DNA of 64,000 nt from Phenylobacterium sp. (GTDB lineage Bacteria; Pseudomonadota; Alphaproteobacteria; Caulobacterales; Caulobacteraceae), in the NCBI RefSeq assembly GCF_016124325.1, contig NZ_WGNY01000019.1, positions 62,001-126,000 on the forward strand, in the 5' to 3' direction. This document shows positions 51,621 through 62,635 of the stretch, piece by piece. The translations under genes and the position numbers were made by a program. Positions within the stretch are counted from its first letter, which is position 1, and every line of letters starts with the position of its first letter. The notes under the pieces are model-generated. The model ran no database searches. It saw nothing but the letters and a program-made list of their open reading frames with translations, and was not told where the DNA came from.

Positions 51621-53531
51621 CTAGCCGGCGGCGTCGCGCGCCTGGTCGGCGTGCAGCCACTCCACGATCTGCTCGGCGGCCTGCTCGGCCGTGAGGCTGA
51701 CGGTGTTCACGCGAATCTCGGGATCTTCCGGGGCCTCGTAGGGACTGTCGATGCCCGTGAAGTTCTTGAGCTGGCCGGCGCGGGCCTTGGCGTAGAGGCC
51801 CTTCACGTCGCGCTTCTCGGCCTCGGCCAGCGGCGTGTCGACGAACACCTCGACGAACTCGCCTTCGCCCATCAGTTCGCGCGCCATGCGCCGCTCGGCG
51901 CGGAACGGCGAAATGAACGAGACCAGGACGATCAGCCCCGCGTCGACCATCAGCTTGGAGACCTCGGCCACCCGGCGGATGTTCTCGACGCGGTCCTCCT
52001 CGGTGAAGCCGAGGTCCTTGTTCAGGCCGTGGCGCACGTTGTCGCCATCGAGCAGGTAGGTGTGGCGGCCCTCGGCGTGCAGGCGCTTCTCCACCAGGTT
52101 GGCGATGGTCGACTTGCCGGCGCCGGAGAGGCCCGTGAACCAGACCACCCGGGCCTTCTGGCCCTTGGCGGCGGAGCGGGAGGCCTTGCCCACGTCGGTG
52201 GCCTGCCAGTGGATGTTGTGGCTGCGCCGCAGGGCGAAGTGCAGCATGCCCGCGCCGACGGTGCGGTTGGACAGCCGGTCGACCAGGATGAAGCCGCCCA
52301 GGTCCTTGTTCTCGGCGTAGGGGTCGAACGCGATCGGCGCCGAAAGCGCCAGGTTGCAGACGCCGATCTCGTTGAGCTCCAGGCGTTTGGCCGCGAGGTG
52401 CTCCAAGGTGTTGACGTTGACCTTGTACTTGGGCTCGTGGACCTGCGCCGTGACCGTCCGGGCGCCCAGCTTCATCAGATAGGGGCGGCCGGGCAGCAGA
52501 GGCTCGTCGTCGAACCACACCAGCGTCGCCTCGAACTGGTCGGCGACCTCGGGCGGGCGGGCCGAAGCGGCCAGCACGTCGCCGCGGCTGACGTCGATCT
52601 CGTCCTTCAGGGTGATCGTCACCGACTGGCCGGCCACCGCCTCGGGCAGGTCTCCCCGGAAGGTCACGATGCGGTCCACCGTGCTCTCGCGTCCCGAGGG
52701 CAGGGCCTTGAGCTTGTCGCCGGGGCGCACGACGCCCGAGGCGATCAGGCCGGAGAAGCCACGGAAGTCGAGGTCGGGCCGGTTCACCCACTGGACGGGC
52801 ATGCGGAACGGCCGGGCCTGCAGATCGTCCTCGACCGGCGCGTCCTCCAGCCAGCGCATCAGCGGCGGGCCGGAATACCATGGCGCCTTGGCGCTGACCT
52901 CGGTGATGTTGTCGCCCTTCAGCGCCGACATGGGGATCGCCGTGAAGTCGTTGATCCCGATCTGGGCGGCGAAGTCGCGATATTCGCCGACGATGGCGTC
53001 GAAGATCTCCTGGCTCCAATCGACCAGGTCCATCTTGTTGATGGCCAGGACCACGTGGCGGATGCCGAGCAGGCTGACGAGATAGCTGTGGCGGCGGGTC
53101 TGGGTCAGCACACCCTTGCGGGCGTCGATCAGGATCACGGCGGCGTCGGCGGTCGAGGCGCCGGTGACCATGTTGCGCGTGTACTGCTCGTGGCCGGGCG
53201 TGTCGGCGACGATGAACTTTCGCCTGTCGGTCGAGAAGAAGCGGTAGGCGACGTCGATGGTGATGCCCTGTTCCCGCTCAGCGGCCAGGCCGTCGACCAG
53301 CAGGGCGAAATCGATGTCGCCGCCCTGGGTGCCCACCTTCTTGGAATCGGCTTCGAGGGCCGCGAGCTGGTCCTCGAAGATCATCTTGGAGTCGTACAGC
53401 AACCGCCCGATCAGGGTGGACTTGCCGTCGTCCACCGAGCCGCAGGTGAGGAAGCGCAGCAGCGACTTGTGCTCGTGCTGATGGAGGTAGGCCCCGATAT
53501 CCTCGGCGATGAGCGCGGACTGGTGGGCCAT
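51621..53531 (-). CDS. cysNC: Bifunctional sulfate adenylyltransferase subunit 1/adenylylsulfate kinase (CysNC)
   Basis: 636 residues. CysN part (~1-445): GTPase motifs [28 protein letters not shown] and NKMDLVDW; it drives ATP sulfurylase activity of CysD by GTP hydrolysis. CysC part (~455-636): Walker [17 protein letters not shown] and [16 protein letters not shown], phosphorylating APS to PAPS. The natural fusion is common in alphaproteobacteria. The start overlaps the cysD stop (TGATG). Confidence 0.97.
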   Translation of the reverse strand: MAHQSALIAEDIGAYLHQHEHKSLLRFLTCGSVDDGKSTLIGRLLYDSKMIFEDQLAALEADSKKVGTQGGDIDFALLVDGLAAEREQGITIDVAYRFFSTDRRKFIVADTPGHEQYTRNMVTGASTADAAVILIDARKGVLTQTRRHSYLVSLLGIRHVVLAINKMDLVDWSQEIFDAIVGEYRDFAAQIGINDFTAIPMSALKGDNITEVSAKAPWYSGPPLMRWLEDAPVEDDLQARPFRMPVQWVNRPDLDFRGFSGLIASGVVRPGDKLKALPSGRESTVDRIVTFRGDLPEAVAGQSVTITLKDEIDVSRGDVLAASARPPEVADQFEATLVWFDDEPLLPGRPYLMKLGARTVTAQVHEPKYKVNVNTLEHLAAKRLELNEIGVCNLALSAPIAFDPYAENKDLGGFILVDRLSNRTVGAGMLHFALRRSHNIHWQATDVGKASRSAAKGQKARVVWFTGLSGAGKSTIANLVEKRLHAEGRHTYLLDGDNVRHGLNKDLGFTEEDRVENIRRVAEVSKLMVDAGLIVLVSFISPFRAERRMARELMGEGEFVEVFVDTPLAEAEKRDVKGLYAKARAGQLKNFTGIDSPYEAPEDPEIRVNTVSLTAEQAAEQIVEWLHADQARDAAG

Positions 53532-54484
53532 CAGAAGTAGCCCTCCTGCTTCTTCTTCTCCATCGAGGCGGCCTGATCGTGGTCGATCATCCGCCCCTGA
53601 CGCTCGGACGTCGTGGTGAGCAGCATTTCCTGGATGATCTCGGGCAGCGTCGCCGCCGTGCTCTCCACCGCGCCGGTCAGCGGGTAGCAGCCCAGGGTGC
53701 GGAACCGCACCGACTTCATCATCGGTTCTTCCCCCGGCCTAAGGGGCATGCGGTCGTCGTCGACCATGATCAGCGTGCCGTCGCGCTCCACCACCGGGCG
53801 CACGTCGGAGAAATAGAGCGGCACGATCGGGATCTGTTCGAGGTGGATGTATTGCCAGATGTCGAGCTCGGTCCAGTTCGAGATCGGGAAGACGCGGATG
53901 CTCTCGCCCGGGTTCTTGCGGGTGTTGTAGAGCCGCCAAAGCTCGGGGCGCTGGTTCTTGGGGTCCCAACGGTGCTGGGCCGAACGGAACGAGAAGATGC
54001 GCTCCTTGGCGCGCGACTTTTCCTCGTCGCGGCGGGCCCCGCCGAACGCGGCGTCGAAGCCGTACTTGTCCAGCGCCTGCTTCAGCCCTTCCGTCTTCCA
54101 GATGTCCGTGTGCTTGGCGCTGCCGTGGTCGAACGGGTTGATGTTCTGGGCGATGGCGTCGGGGTTCTGGTGGACCAGCAGCTCGAACCCGAGCTCTTTC
54201 GCCATCCGCTCGCGCATCTCGTACATCGCCCGGAACTTCCAGGTCGTGTCCACGTGCAGGAGCGGGAAGGGCGGCTTCGACGGATAGAAGGCCTTGGCCG
54301 CCAGATGCAGCATGACGGCCGAGTCCTTGCCGATCGAATAGAGCATGACCGGCCGTTCGCACTCGGCGACGACCTCGCGCATGATGTGGATGCTCTCGGC
54401 TTCCAGGCGCTGAAGGTGCGTGAGGGTCGGAACGGACACGTCGCCTGATGTATTGGATGATTGGGAGAGGACGCGCGCGTCCAT
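53531..54484 (-). CDS. cysD: Sulfate adenylyltransferase subunit 2 (CysD)
   Basis: 317 residues of the PAPS-reductase/adenylyltransferase fold; the ATP PP-loop is [15 protein letters not shown], and [20 protein letters not shown] and [14 protein letters not shown] are conserved. It forms APS from ATP and sulfate with CysN. It is the first gene of the operon. The leader contains CTATAGT a few bases before the ATG, a possible -10 element; no operator was identified. Confidence 0.97.
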   Translation of the reverse strand: MDARVLSQSSNTSGDVSVPTLTHLQRLEAESIHIMREVVAECERPVMLYSIGKDSAVMLHLAAKAFYPSKPPFPLLHVDTTWKFRAMYEMRERMAKELGFELLVHQNPDAIAQNINPFDHGSAKHTDIWKTEGLKQALDKYGFDAAFGGARRDEEKSRAKERIFSFRSAQHRWDPKNQRPELWRLYNTRKNPGESIRVFPISNWTELDIWQYIHLEQIPIVPLYFSDVRPVVERDGTLIMVDDDRMPLRPGEEPMMKSVRFRTLGCYPLTGAVESTAATLPEIIQEMLLTTTSERQGRMIDHDQAASMEKKKQEGYF

Positions 54485-54721
54485 GTAGTGACCTTACTAT
54501 AGAGTCGCTTGTGGCGCCGCCTGCCGCGCGGGGCCAGCGCCGTTGAGTTAGCGGTCGGCCAATAGCCGCGCAAGTTGCGGCGGTTGCAGGATTTCTCGCC
54601 CCGCCGCCAGCCTTTATGACAGGAACCAGCTGCCGAGCGCTGGCTTGCGCCGAGCCCGCCGCACGCCATGGATGTCCGAAAACCGCGAGACGCGGACCGC
54701 GGCAGCGCTCATCCTTGGCGC

Positions 54722-56227
54722 ATGGACATGGACTTCGAGGCCTGCCGGCGAGCGTTCCAGACCCGCGATGCGCGGTTCGACGGGCGCATCTTCTGCGCGG
54801 TGAAGACGACGGGCATCTATTGCCGGCCGATCTGCCCGGCGCGGACGCCGAACGCCAGGAACGTCGAGTTCTTTCCGAGCGCCGCCGCGGCGCAGGAGGC
54901 CGGCTATCGGCCCTGCCTGCGCTGCCGGCCGGAGGCCTCGCCTGATCTCGGGGCCTGGCGCGGAACCTCCAACACGGTCTCGCGCGCGCTGGCCTTGATC
55001 GAAGCGGGCGCCCTGGACGGCGGCGACGTCGATGCGCTCGCGTCGCGCCTCGGCGTCGGCGAGCGGCAGCTTCGCCGCCTGTTCCGCCAGCATCTCGGCG
55101 CCTCGCCGGTCTCCGTCGCCCAGACGCGGCGGGTGCTGCTCGCGAAGCAACTGATCCAGGAAACCCGCCTGCCGATGAGCGAGGTGGCGCTTGCGTCGGG
55201 CTTTGGGAGCGTCCGAAGGTTCAACGAGACCTTCCAGCAGCTCTTCGGTCGCCCGCCGAGCGAATTGCGCCGGTCCCGCCAGGCCGAGACGCCAGCGGCC
55301 GATGGCATCACGGTGCGCCTGCCTTACAAGCCGCCCTACGACTGGGACGCCATAGTCCGGTTCCTCGGCGATCGCGCGATCGCGGGGGTGGAGCGGGTCG
55401 AGCCCCGGCGCTACGCGCGAACGCTGGCCGTCGACGGCGCACGGGGGGTGGTGATCGTCACGCCGCGACGGGACGGCGCCCTCTCGGCCGAAATCCGCTT
55501 CCCCAAGCTCAAGGCGCTGCCTTCGGTCATCGCGCGGGTGCGCCGGGTGTTCGATCTGTCGGCCGACCCCACCCTGATCGGAGCGCACCTCAGCCAGGAT
55601 CCAGCGCTCGCGCCGCTGGTCGAGGCGCGACCGGGCCTGCGGGCGCCGGGCGCCTGGGACGGTTTCGAACTCGCCGTGCGGGCCATTCTCGGCCAGCAGA
55701 TCACCGTGAGCGCCGCACGCCTGCTGGCCGGCAAGCTGGTGGCCGCCTACGGCGAGCCGATCGACGACCCCGCGGCTGCCGAACTGGGCCTGACCCGGGT
55801 GTTCCCCGCGCCCGAGCGTCTCGTGGGGCAGGACATCGCGGCGTTGGGCATGCCGCGGGCTCGCGGCGCGGCTCTTGAGGCGTTGGCCCGGACCGTGGCG
55901 GACGATCCGGCGATCTTCACGCCGCGCTCCAACCTCGAGAGCGCCATCGCCGCGCTGAAGGCGCTGCCGGGCGTCGGCGAATGGACGGCGCAGTACATCG
56001 CCCTGCGCGAACTGCGCGAGCCCGACGCCTTTCCGCAGGCCGACATCGGCCTCCTGCGCGCGATGACCGACGAGGCGGGCAGACGGCCGTCGCCGGAACA
56101 GCTCCTTGCCCGCAGCCAGGGCTGGAGTCCCTGGCGCGCCTACGCCGCCCAGCACCTGTGGGCCGCCGATCCGGCGTTCGCCCAGCCGAAGAAGGGGACG
56201 AAGACCGATGCGCGCCGCGCAGCCTGA
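54722..56227 (+). CDS. alkA: Ada-type regulator fused to AlkA 3-methyladenine DNA glycosylase
   Basis: About 501 residues from ATG 54722. Residues ~1-75: Ada zinc/methyl-phosphotriester domain (VKTTGIYCRPICPARTPNA, YRPCLRCRPE, four Cys). ~85-180: AraC helix-turn-helix (RLGVGERQLRRLFRQHLGAS). ~190-500: AlkA with HhH-GPD motif LKALPGVGEWTAQYIAL and catalytic Asp in FPQADIGLL. It would sense alkyl damage, switch on transcription and excise 3-methylpurines. It overlaps ogt by 20 bases and is divergent from cysD. Confidence 0.93.
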   Translation: MDMDFEACRRAFQTRDARFDGRIFCAVKTTGIYCRPICPARTPNARNVEFFPSAAAAQEAGYRPCLRCRPEASPDLGAWRGTSNTVSRALALIEAGALDGGDVDALASRLGVGERQLRRLFRQHLGASPVSVAQTRRVLLAKQLIQETRLPMSEVALASGFGSVRRFNETFQQLFGRPPSELRRSRQAETPAADGITVRLPYKPPYDWDAIVRFLGDRAIAGVERVEPRRYARTLAVDGARGVVIVTPRRDGALSAEIRFPKLKALPSVIARVRRVFDLSADPTLIGAHLSQDPALAPLVEARPGLRAPGAWDGFELAVRAILGQQITVSAARLLAGKLVAAYGEPIDDPAAAELGLTRVFPAPERLVGQDIAALGMPRARGAALEALARTVADDPAIFTPRSNLESAIAALKALPGVGEWTAQYIALRELREPDAFPQADIGLLRAMTDEAGRRPSPEQLLARSQGWSPWRAYAAQHLWAADPAFAQPKKGTKTDARRAA

Positions 56228-56735
56228 CACCTTGACCCTCGACCGCATCCCGACACCGATCGGCGTGGCGCTGGTTGTCACCGACGAGGCCGGCGTCCTG
56301 CGGGCGTTCGACTGGACCGACTACGAACCCAAGATGGCGGCCCGGATCGACCGGAAATATCCCTCGGCGAAGAAGGTCGAGGGCAGGGGCGCGCTCCGGC
56401 CGGCCTTCGACGCCTATTTCGCCGGCGAGATCGAGGCGCTGGAGCGCGTGGCGTGGGACGGCGCCGGCACGGCGTTTCAGGGCGAGGTCTGGCGCGCCCT
56501 ATGCGATATCCCGGCGGGCGAGACCATCAGCTACGCCGTTCTCGCCCAGCGGATCGGACGGCCGACGGCGGTGCGCGCGGTGGGCCTCGCCAACGGGTCG
56601 AATCCCGTGGCGCTCGTCGTGCCCTGCCATCGGGTGATCGGCTCGAACGGATCGCTGACCGGCTACGGCGGCGGGCTGCACCGCAAGCGCTGGCTTCTGG
56701 AGCATGAGGGCGCGGCGGCCCCGCTGGCGGCCTGA
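56208..56735 (+). CDS. ogt: Methylated-DNA--protein-cysteine methyltransferase
   Basis: 175 residues from ATG 56208, which lies inside the end of the AlkA gene (20-base overlap), showing translational coupling. The active-site motif VVPCHRVIGSNGSLTGYGGG holds the acceptor Cys in PCHR, and the helix-turn-helix AVLAQRIGRPTAVRAVG binds DNA. It removes alkyl groups from O6-guanine in a suicide reaction. With the Ada-AlkA fusion it forms an adaptive-response cassette. Confidence 0.95.
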   Translation: MRAAQPDTLTLDRIPTPIGVALVVTDEAGVLRAFDWTDYEPKMAARIDRKYPSAKKVEGRGALRPAFDAYFAGEIEALERVAWDGAGTAFQGEVWRALCDIPAGETISYAVLAQRIGRPTAVRAVGLANGSNPVALVVPCHRVIGSNGSLTGYGGGLHRKRWLLEHEGAAAPLAA

Positions 56736-56777
56736 ACCACGGCGACGGCCGGCGCGACGCGTGTTAGGCGCTGGCCG

Positions 56778-57734
56778 ATGACCCTTCTTCGCTTCGGGCT
56801 GGCGGCGACCCTGTGGCTTGCGGCGCTCGGCGCGCTGGCGGCGTCATGCCTCGCCCAGGGCGGGCGCTTCAGCGCCAGGCTCGACGTGCTGACACACTTC
56901 GCGCCGTTCTACCTGGCGGCGGCGTGCGCGGTCCTTGCCGTCGCTCTGGCGGCCTACCGCAACGCCGGACTCCTTGCGGTCGCCCTCCTGGCCGCCGTCG
57001 CGAGCGCGGCGCTCATTGCGCCGGAGTTCCTGTCGCGCGATCCGTCGCCGCGCGCCGACCACGGACCCGGCGAGCTCAAGCTGATCCAGTTCAACGCCTG
57101 GGGCGGCAATACGCGGCCCGACGACGCGGTGCGCTGGCTGCTGGCGCAGGACGCCGACATCATCGTGCTGCAGGAGGCGAGCCGGTTGCGCGACAAGCTG
57201 CTGGCGGCCGGCTACCAGATCTCGTGCGGCCGCTGCAGCGCGGCCGTCTTCTCCAAGGCGACGCCCGTCGCCACCTACGCCGAGCCCCCGCGGACCGGGA
57301 AATCCAGCTACATCTCGTCGACGACGTTCGACGGCCCGCAGGGCGCCTTCACGGTCGTGGCGGTGCATCGCCACTGGCCGATCCGCTTCGCCAAGGACCG
57401 GATGCAGACGGCCAACCTTCACGCCTATCTTGCGGAGCTACCCAAGGGACGGCTGATCCTGGCCGGCGACTTCAATTCAACGCCGTGGTCGTTCGCGCGC
57501 CGGCGCGAAGACCGGGACCTCGGCCTCATCCGCCGCACGCGGGCGCTGTTCACCTGGCCCGCCGGGCAGCTGAGCCACAACCGCCTGCCGGCGCCGTTCC
57601 CGTACCTGCCCATCGACCACGTCTACGCGGGGCCCGGATGGGCGACGGTGGAGGTCCGGCGCGGACCGGCGCTGGGCTCCGACCACTATCCGGTCATCGT
57701 CACCCTGGCCCCGCGGCCGGCGGGCGGGACATGA
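56778..57734 (+). CDS. Membrane-anchored endonuclease/exonuclease/phosphatase-family protein
   Basis: 318 residues. The first ~95 contain about three hydrophobic helices (LAATLWLAALGALAASCLAQ and two more), then the EEP catalytic domain: LIQFNAWGGNTRPDDAV, DIIVLQEASRL (metal Glu), LILAGDFNSTPWSF (Asp/Asn), and PIDHVYAGPGW plus SDHYPVIV (His). It may hydrolyse phosphodiesters of lipids or nucleic acids outside the cytoplasm. It follows ogt by 42 bases; a link to DNA repair is not implied by its location. Confidence 0.88.
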   Translation: MTLLRFGLAATLWLAALGALAASCLAQGGRFSARLDVLTHFAPFYLAAACAVLAVALAAYRNAGLLAVALLAAVASAALIAPEFLSRDPSPRADHGPGELKLIQFNAWGGNTRPDDAVRWLLAQDADIIVLQEASRLRDKLLAAGYQISCGRCSAAVFSKATPVATYAEPPRTGKSSYISSTTFDGPQGAFTVVAVHRHWPIRFAKDRMQTANLHAYLAELPKGRLILAGDFNSTPWSFARRREDRDLGLIRRTRALFTWPAGQLSHNRLPAPFPYLPIDHVYAGPGWATVEVRRGPALGSDHYPVIVTLAPRPAGGT

Positions 57735-57816
57735 CCAAGATTTCATCTTCGCCGGCCTCCCGCGAGGCCGCGGCGCATCGTATACCCGCGGTTGGCGGAA
57801 TCGTCGGGGGCGGGCC

Positions 57817-58038
57817 ATGGCGACATTGACGGAGATGGTGGCGGCGGTCGTCGTTCACTCGTCCGCCGTGGCGTTTTCCCATTTCGGCGTGACGCTGGAG
57901 GCGGCCCGGATCGAGAAAGCCCATCCGGCCGATGAGCGGATCGTGGCCCGGTCTCCTCGCGCGGCTTCACGAGATGCGATGGTCGAGCGGGCCTCGAATT
58001 GTCCGTCGGGCTCCGCGAGCCAACTGGTGAAGACCTAG
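57817..58038 (+). CDS. Possible small protein, unrecognised
   Basis: A 73-codon frame starting MATLTEMVAAVVVHSSAVAF and continuing SHFGVTLEAARIEKAHP, with a short amphipathic N terminus and no known family. Its upstream GGGGGCGGG is a poor ribosome-binding site. It is the only candidate gene in the 482-base gap between the EEP gene and the TipN-like gene (57735-58216); otherwise I see nothing there but general intergenic sequence. Confidence 0.32.
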   Translation: MATLTEMVAAVVVHSSAVAFSHFGVTLEAARIEKAHPADERIVARSPRAASRDAMVERASNCPSGSASQLVKT

Positions 58039-58216
58039 ACGCCGGCCGTCCCGGCTATCCACGACAATACGCCGCGCAGGCGGTGAATTTGGCCTGGAGC
58101 TGTTTGCGTCGGCCGTCGCCAAGGGTAATCCTCATGGCGGCGCCTTGATTGATGAGGCGGCCGCGAGGGCGGGCTGTCCGCCGCGGCCCAATTCGCGGAG
58201 GAAGGGACGCGCTTTC

Positions 58217-60646
58217 ATGACGCTTTCCAAACGGCCGAAGCCGATGGATTTCGGCGGCGAGGAAGAGGATCCCTATGAAGCCGAAGGCGCGGCCGACGCC
58301 CTGCAGGCCGGCTTCCGGACCCTGGACCCGGCCAATCTCGGTCACACGCTGCCGATCCGTCGCGCGCGCTCGCAGGCCGCGCACCCTGACCTGCAGACCG
58401 AGGTGCGTGAGGTGGCGGGCGTGTTCGATGAAGATCCCCCTTCGGGCTGGCCGGTCTGGCTGATCGCGTTCGCGGTCGCGGCGCTCTGGGCGCTCGCGCC
58501 CATCGCCTACGCCATCGGCTACCGCAACAATGTCGCGCCGTTGCAGAACGAGCCGTTCGCCCTGGCGGTCTTCGCGCTGCTGTCGATCGGGCCGGCGGCG
58601 CTGGTCCTTGGTGTCGCCTACATGATCCGCCAGGCCCAGAAGCTCTCGTTCGAGGGACGCAGGGCGCAGGCCATGGCCGAGGAGATGCTGGCGCCGGTGG
58701 TGCTGGCGGCGGCGCGGGCCGGCGACGTGACCCAGGCCGTGAGGGAGGAGATCGCGCGCGCAGGCGCGGCCGCCGACGAGGCGCGCGAGACCTTGACTGC
58801 GCTCCGCGACGCCCTCGCGTTCGAGACCGACAAGCTGACGGGCGCCACGGCCCAGTCGGTCCGCACGGCGCACGAGCTGGCGGGAACACTGGGGCGCGAG
58901 CGGAGCGAGATGAGCAGTCTCGCCCAGATGCTCGACGCCCAGGCCGCGAAGGTCACGGACGCGATCGCGCAGCAGGCGCGCATGGTGACCGAGGCGACGG
59001 GCGTCGCCGAGACGCAGATCCGCGAGGCCGAGGGCGCCCTGGCCGCGCGGGCGGCCGACCTGGCGGCGGCGGCCGGCGAGGCGGCCGGCGCAGCCCGTAC
59101 GGCCGGCGAGGACCTGACCCGCCATATCGCGCGTCTGGAAACCGCAGGAAGCGGGGTGGCCGACCAGGTCCGCGCCGTCGAGAGCGGCCTGTCCGAGCAA
59201 CGAACCGCGCTGGTCGCTCTCAGCCAGGCGCTGAAGGGCGATCATGAAGCGTTCGCCGTCCAGGCCGAGCTTCACGCGCAGTCGCTGCGCGAGTTCATCG
59301 AGACGGCGCGCGTCTCGGCCGACGAGATGAGCGAGCGGGCGATCTCGGGCGGCGAGGCCCTGCGTCGCCTGATGTCGGACGCGGCCCTGCAGTTCCGCGA
59401 TCTCGCCGAGACCGCCAAGGCGGAGCGAGAGGAGTTCGGCCAGTCGACGTTGCACGCGCTGGAGGCCGTTTCGGCGGCCGCCGCGGATCAGCGGGCGAGG
59501 CTCGAGGCCCAGACGCGGGCCGCGGTCGATGCGCTGGCCGCCGCCGCGGAGGACACGCGCGCCGCCGCCGCACGTCATGCGGCCACCGCGCGGGAGCAGG
59601 TGGATCAGTTGTCCGAGGCCGCCTTCAACGCCGGCCAGAAGGCCAACCAGGTCTTCGAGGCGAGGCTCGAAGAGGCCAAGGCCCTGGTGGAACAGTCGTC
59701 CCGGATGGTGGAGGACGCGGGCGCGACCACCGCCCGGAAGCTGGCCGACGGCGCTGAAGCCGCGCGCGCGACGCTTGGCGAACTCTCGGCGCTGCTCGGC
59801 GAGATCGAGCAGCGTTCGGTGCGGCTGCCGGATTCGGCGCGCGCCCAGGCCGAACAGGTTCGGGCGGCGTTGAGCGAGGGCATGGACGAGTTGCGGGCGC
59901 AGGCCCGCCGCACGGCCGAGGAGGCCGAGGCGATCGATCAGGCGTTCCAGGAGCGAGTGAAGCGCAACTTCGAAATGTTGTCGGAGGCCATCCGGCTGAT
60001 GGGCGTCGCGGCGGTCACGCCACCGCCCCAGCCGCCGCCTCAACCCGCCCCGCCGGCGCTGGCCGACCAGGTCAGGCGCGCGGCCGCCCCGCCGGCCGAC
60101 CTTGCCGACAGCATCGGGCTGCGCGACCGCATCCGACTGACGCCGACCGCGACCGACCGCGAGTTCTCGGCCGTCTTCCAGGCCGCAGGGGGCCAGGCGC
60201 CGGCCGAGCCGGAGGACAGCGGCGAGACGGGCGAGACCTGGACCTGGAAGGACCTGTTGGCCTCGCTCGATGGCGAGGACGGCGACGGCGAGCGCCTGGA
60301 GGACGCCCTGGCGAATGAACTCGCGGCCATGGGCGTCGACACGGTCAAGCTCTTGCCCAAGGCTCGGGTCGAGGAGGTGGCGGCGGCCATTCAGGCAGGC
60401 GACCTGGAGGGGGGGCGCGCGGTCGTCCGCAAGCTCGCGCCGGCCGCCACCCGAAGGATCGCGCGGCGGCTCTTCACGGACGACGCGGTGAAGCGACGGG
60501 CCGAGATCTACCTGCGGCGATACAAGACGCTGATGGACGATGCGGCGATGCGGGATCCCCAGGGTTTTGTCCTGGCCGAGCTGCTGGCCGATTCCGGCGG
60601 GCGCATCTTCCTGCTTCTGGATGCGGCGGCGGGTGACATGATCTGA
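58217..60646 (+). CDS. tipN: TipN-like polarity protein: two membrane helices and a long coiled coil
   Basis: 809 residues from ATG 58217. Residues ~75-95 and ~115-135 are two membrane helices ([20 protein letters not shown] and [20 protein letters not shown]). About 450 residues of Ala/Glu/Arg-rich coiled coil follow. The C terminus has a proline-rich hinge ([16 protein letters not shown]) and a helical tail. This layout matches Caulobacter TipN (~880 residues), a marker of the new pole that orients division. Assignment rests on architecture and lineage, so a related cell-envelope coiled-coil protein cannot be excluded. Confidence 0.66.
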   Translation: MTLSKRPKPMDFGGEEEDPYEAEGAADALQAGFRTLDPANLGHTLPIRRARSQAAHPDLQTEVREVAGVFDEDPPSGWPVWLIAFAVAALWALAPIAYAIGYRNNVAPLQNEPFALAVFALLSIGPAALVLGVAYMIRQAQKLSFEGRRAQAMAEEMLAPVVLAAARAGDVTQAVREEIARAGAAADEARETLTALRDALAFETDKLTGATAQSVRTAHELAGTLGRERSEMSSLAQMLDAQAAKVTDAIAQQARMVTEATGVAETQIREAEGALAARAADLAAAAGEAAGAARTAGEDLTRHIARLETAGSGVADQVRAVESGLSEQRTALVALSQALKGDHEAFAVQAELHAQSLREFIETARVSADEMSERAISGGEALRRLMSDAALQFRDLAETAKAEREEFGQSTLHALEAVSAAAADQRARLEAQTRAAVDALAAAAEDTRAAAARHAATAREQVDQLSEAAFNAGQKANQVFEARLEEAKALVEQSSRMVEDAGATTARKLADGAEAARATLGELSALLGEIEQRSVRLPDSARAQAEQVRAALSEGMDELRAQARRTAEEAEAIDQAFQERVKRNFEMLSEAIRLMGVAAVTPPPQPPPQPAPPALADQVRRAAAPPADLADSIGLRDRIRLTPTATDREFSAVFQAAGGQAPAEPEDSGETGETWTWKDLLASLDGEDGDGERLEDALANELAAMGVDTVKLLPKARVEEVAAAIQAGDLEGGRAVVRKLAPAATRRIARRLFTDDAVKRRAEIYLRRYKTLMDDAAMRDPQGFVLAELLADSGGRIFLLLDAAAGDMI

Positions 60647-60719
60647 GCTTGTCTCGAATAGGCACGATCATTGCACATCGGCGGTTGACGCCAGGACGAG
60701 TCCCCCACAGGAAGGCCCA

Positions 60720-61769
60720 ATGAAAATCCTCATCACTGGAGGCGCCGGGTTCATCGGCTCGGCCGTCGTGCGCACGGCTGTCCGGGACGGTCATCAGGTG
60801 GTCAACCTCGATGCGCTGACCTATTCGGCCAACCTCGACAATGTCGCCGGCGTGGCGGACAACCCGGCCTACGCGTTCGAGCACGTCGACGTGTGCGATC
60901 GTCAGAAGCTCGACGCCGTGTTCGAACGCCACCAACCCGACGCTGTGATGCACCTGGCGGCGGAGAGCCACAACGACCGTGCGATCGAAGGGCCGCTCGA
61001 CTTCGTCCGCTCCAACATCATGGGGACGGCGGTGCTGCTCGAAGCGGCGCGCGCGTACTGGTCCAAGCTGGAAGGCGACCGCAAGGACGCATTCCGCTTC
61101 CACCACGTCTCGACCGACGAAGTCTTCGGCGCGCTGGGCGAGGACGGCGATTTCACCGAGACGACGCCCTACGATCCGAAGTCGCCCTATTCGGCGTCCA
61201 AGGCCTCGGCCGATCACCTCGTCCGCGCGTGGGGCCACACGTTCAAGCTTCCGGTGGTCATCACCAACTGCTCGAACAACTACGGACCCTACCAGTTCCC
61301 CGAGAAGCTGATCCCGACGGTGATCACCCGGGCGCTCGAGGGCAAGACGATCCCCGTCTACGGCGACGGCCGCCAGGTGCGCGACTGGCTGCACGTGGAC
61401 GACCATGCCGAGGCCCTGCTCCTGGTGCTCCACAAGGGCCGGCTGGGCGAGACCTATTGCATCGGCGGCGACGCGACGAAGCGGAACCTCGAGGTGGTGA
61501 AGATCATTTGCGCCCACCTCGACGCCATGGCGCCGGCCAATACGCCGCACGCCGACAAGATCAGCTTTGTCACCGACCGGCCTGGCCACGACTTCCGCTA
61601 TTCCATCGACGCCTCGAAGCTGGAGGCCGAGTTGGGCTGGACGCCTCGCATGCCCCTCGACAAGGGCCTGGAGGACACCGTGCGCTGGTATGTCGACAAC
61701 TACGCCTGGGTGGAACGGATCCGCGACCGCGGCTTCCACTCGGAGCGGCTGGGGCTCGTCAAGGCGTGA
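60720..61769 (+). CDS. rfbB: dTDP-glucose 4,6-dehydratase RfbB
   Basis: 349 residues, extended SDR. NAD-binding [17 protein letters not shown], the catalytic [13 protein letters not shown] segment (Asp-Glu pair), and [15 protein letters not shown] (Tyr-x3-Lys) identify it. It converts dTDP-glucose to the 4-keto-6-deoxy sugar on the way to dTDP-rhamnose for surface polysaccharide. Its stop overlaps the rfbA start (GTGA). rfbC and rfbD are not in the window. Confidence 0.97.
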   Translation: MKILITGGAGFIGSAVVRTAVRDGHQVVNLDALTYSANLDNVAGVADNPAYAFEHVDVCDRQKLDAVFERHQPDAVMHLAAESHNDRAIEGPLDFVRSNIMGTAVLLEAARAYWSKLEGDRKDAFRFHHVSTDEVFGALGEDGDFTETTPYDPKSPYSASKASADHLVRAWGHTFKLPVVITNCSNNYGPYQFPEKLIPTVITRALEGKTIPVYGDGRQVRDWLHVDDHAEALLLVLHKGRLGETYCIGGDATKRNLEVVKIICAHLDAMAPANTPHADKISFVTDRPGHDFRYSIDASKLEAELGWTPRMPLDKGLEDTVRWYVDNYAWVERIRDRGFHSERLGLVKA

Positions 61770-62635
61770 GGCGCGGCATCGTCCTCGCCGGCGGCGCCGG
61801 CACGCGGCTGCATCCCCTGACGATCGCCGTCTCGAAGCAGCTGCTCCCCGTCTACGACAAGCCGATGATCTACTATCCGCTGTCGGTGCTGTTCCTGGCC
61901 GGCGTTCGCGAGATTCTGATCATCACCACCGCCGAGGACCAGGCCGGATTCAAACGCCTGCTCGGCGACGGGTCGCGGTTCGGAGTGCGCTTCGAATATG
62001 TGATTCAGCCGACCCCCGGCGGGCTGGCCGAAGCCTACCTCCTCGGTGAGGAATTCGTCGGCGGTGAGCCCAGCGTCCTGATCCTGGGCGACAACATCTT
62101 CTTCGGCCAGAACTTCGTCCAGATGCTCAAGTCGGCCGATGCGCGGACGAGCGGGGCGACGGTGTTCGGCTATCCGGTGCACGATCCGGAACGGTACGGC
62201 GTGGTCGAGCTGTCGCCCGACAACCGCGCGCTGTCCATCGAGGAGAAGCCGGCCAAGCCGAAGTCCAACTTCGCGGTCACGGGGCTCTATTTCTACGATG
62301 GCCGCGCCAGCGAGATCGCCAAGACGCTGACGCGGTCGGCCCGCGGCGAGCTCGAGATCACCGCGCTCAACGACGTCTATCTTCAGCAGGGCGACCTGCA
62401 CGTCGAGCTGCTGGGACGCGGATTCGCCTGGGAAGACGCCGGCACGCACGACAGCCTGATCCAGGCGGGCGAGCTGATCCGCACCTACGAACAGCGCCAG
62501 GGCCTGCGGATCGGGTGTCTCGAGGAGATCGCCTTCGAGAACGGCTGGATCGATCGCGACGAGCTGATGAAGTCCGCCGAATTCCAGGGCAAGAGCGAGT
62601 ACGGCCGCTATCTGCGGCAGCTGGCCGGCGGCTAG
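61766..62635 (+). CDS. rfbA: Glucose-1-phosphate thymidylyltransferase RfbA
   Basis: 289 residues from GTG 61766 overlapping the rfbB stop. The nucleotidyltransferase motif [16 protein letters not shown], the substrate segment [18 protein letters not shown], and [11 protein letters not shown] (metal Asp) are conserved. It makes dTDP-glucose, the substrate of RfbB, so the pair encodes the first two steps of dTDP-rhamnose synthesis. Confidence 0.97.
   Translation: MRRGIVLAGGAGTRLHPLTIAVSKQLLPVYDKPMIYYPLSVLFLAGVREILIITTAEDQAGFKRLLGDGSRFGVRFEYVIQPTPGGLAEAYLLGEEFVGGEPSVLILGDNIFFGQNFVQMLKSADARTSGATVFGYPVHDPERYGVVELSPDNRALSIEEKPAKPKSNFAVTGLYFYDGRASEIAKTLTRSARGELEITALNDVYLQQGDLHVELLGRGFAWEDAGTHDSLIQAGELIRTYEQRQGLRIGCLEEIAFENGWIDRDELMKSAEFQGKSEYGRYLRQLAGG

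Noticed and set aside
58055..60043. 662-codon open frame on the minus strand through the TipN-like gene
   Set aside because: It is antisense to a well-structured coiled-coil gene; the Arg/Gly-rich product has no recognisable fold and is an artefact of GC-rich third positions.
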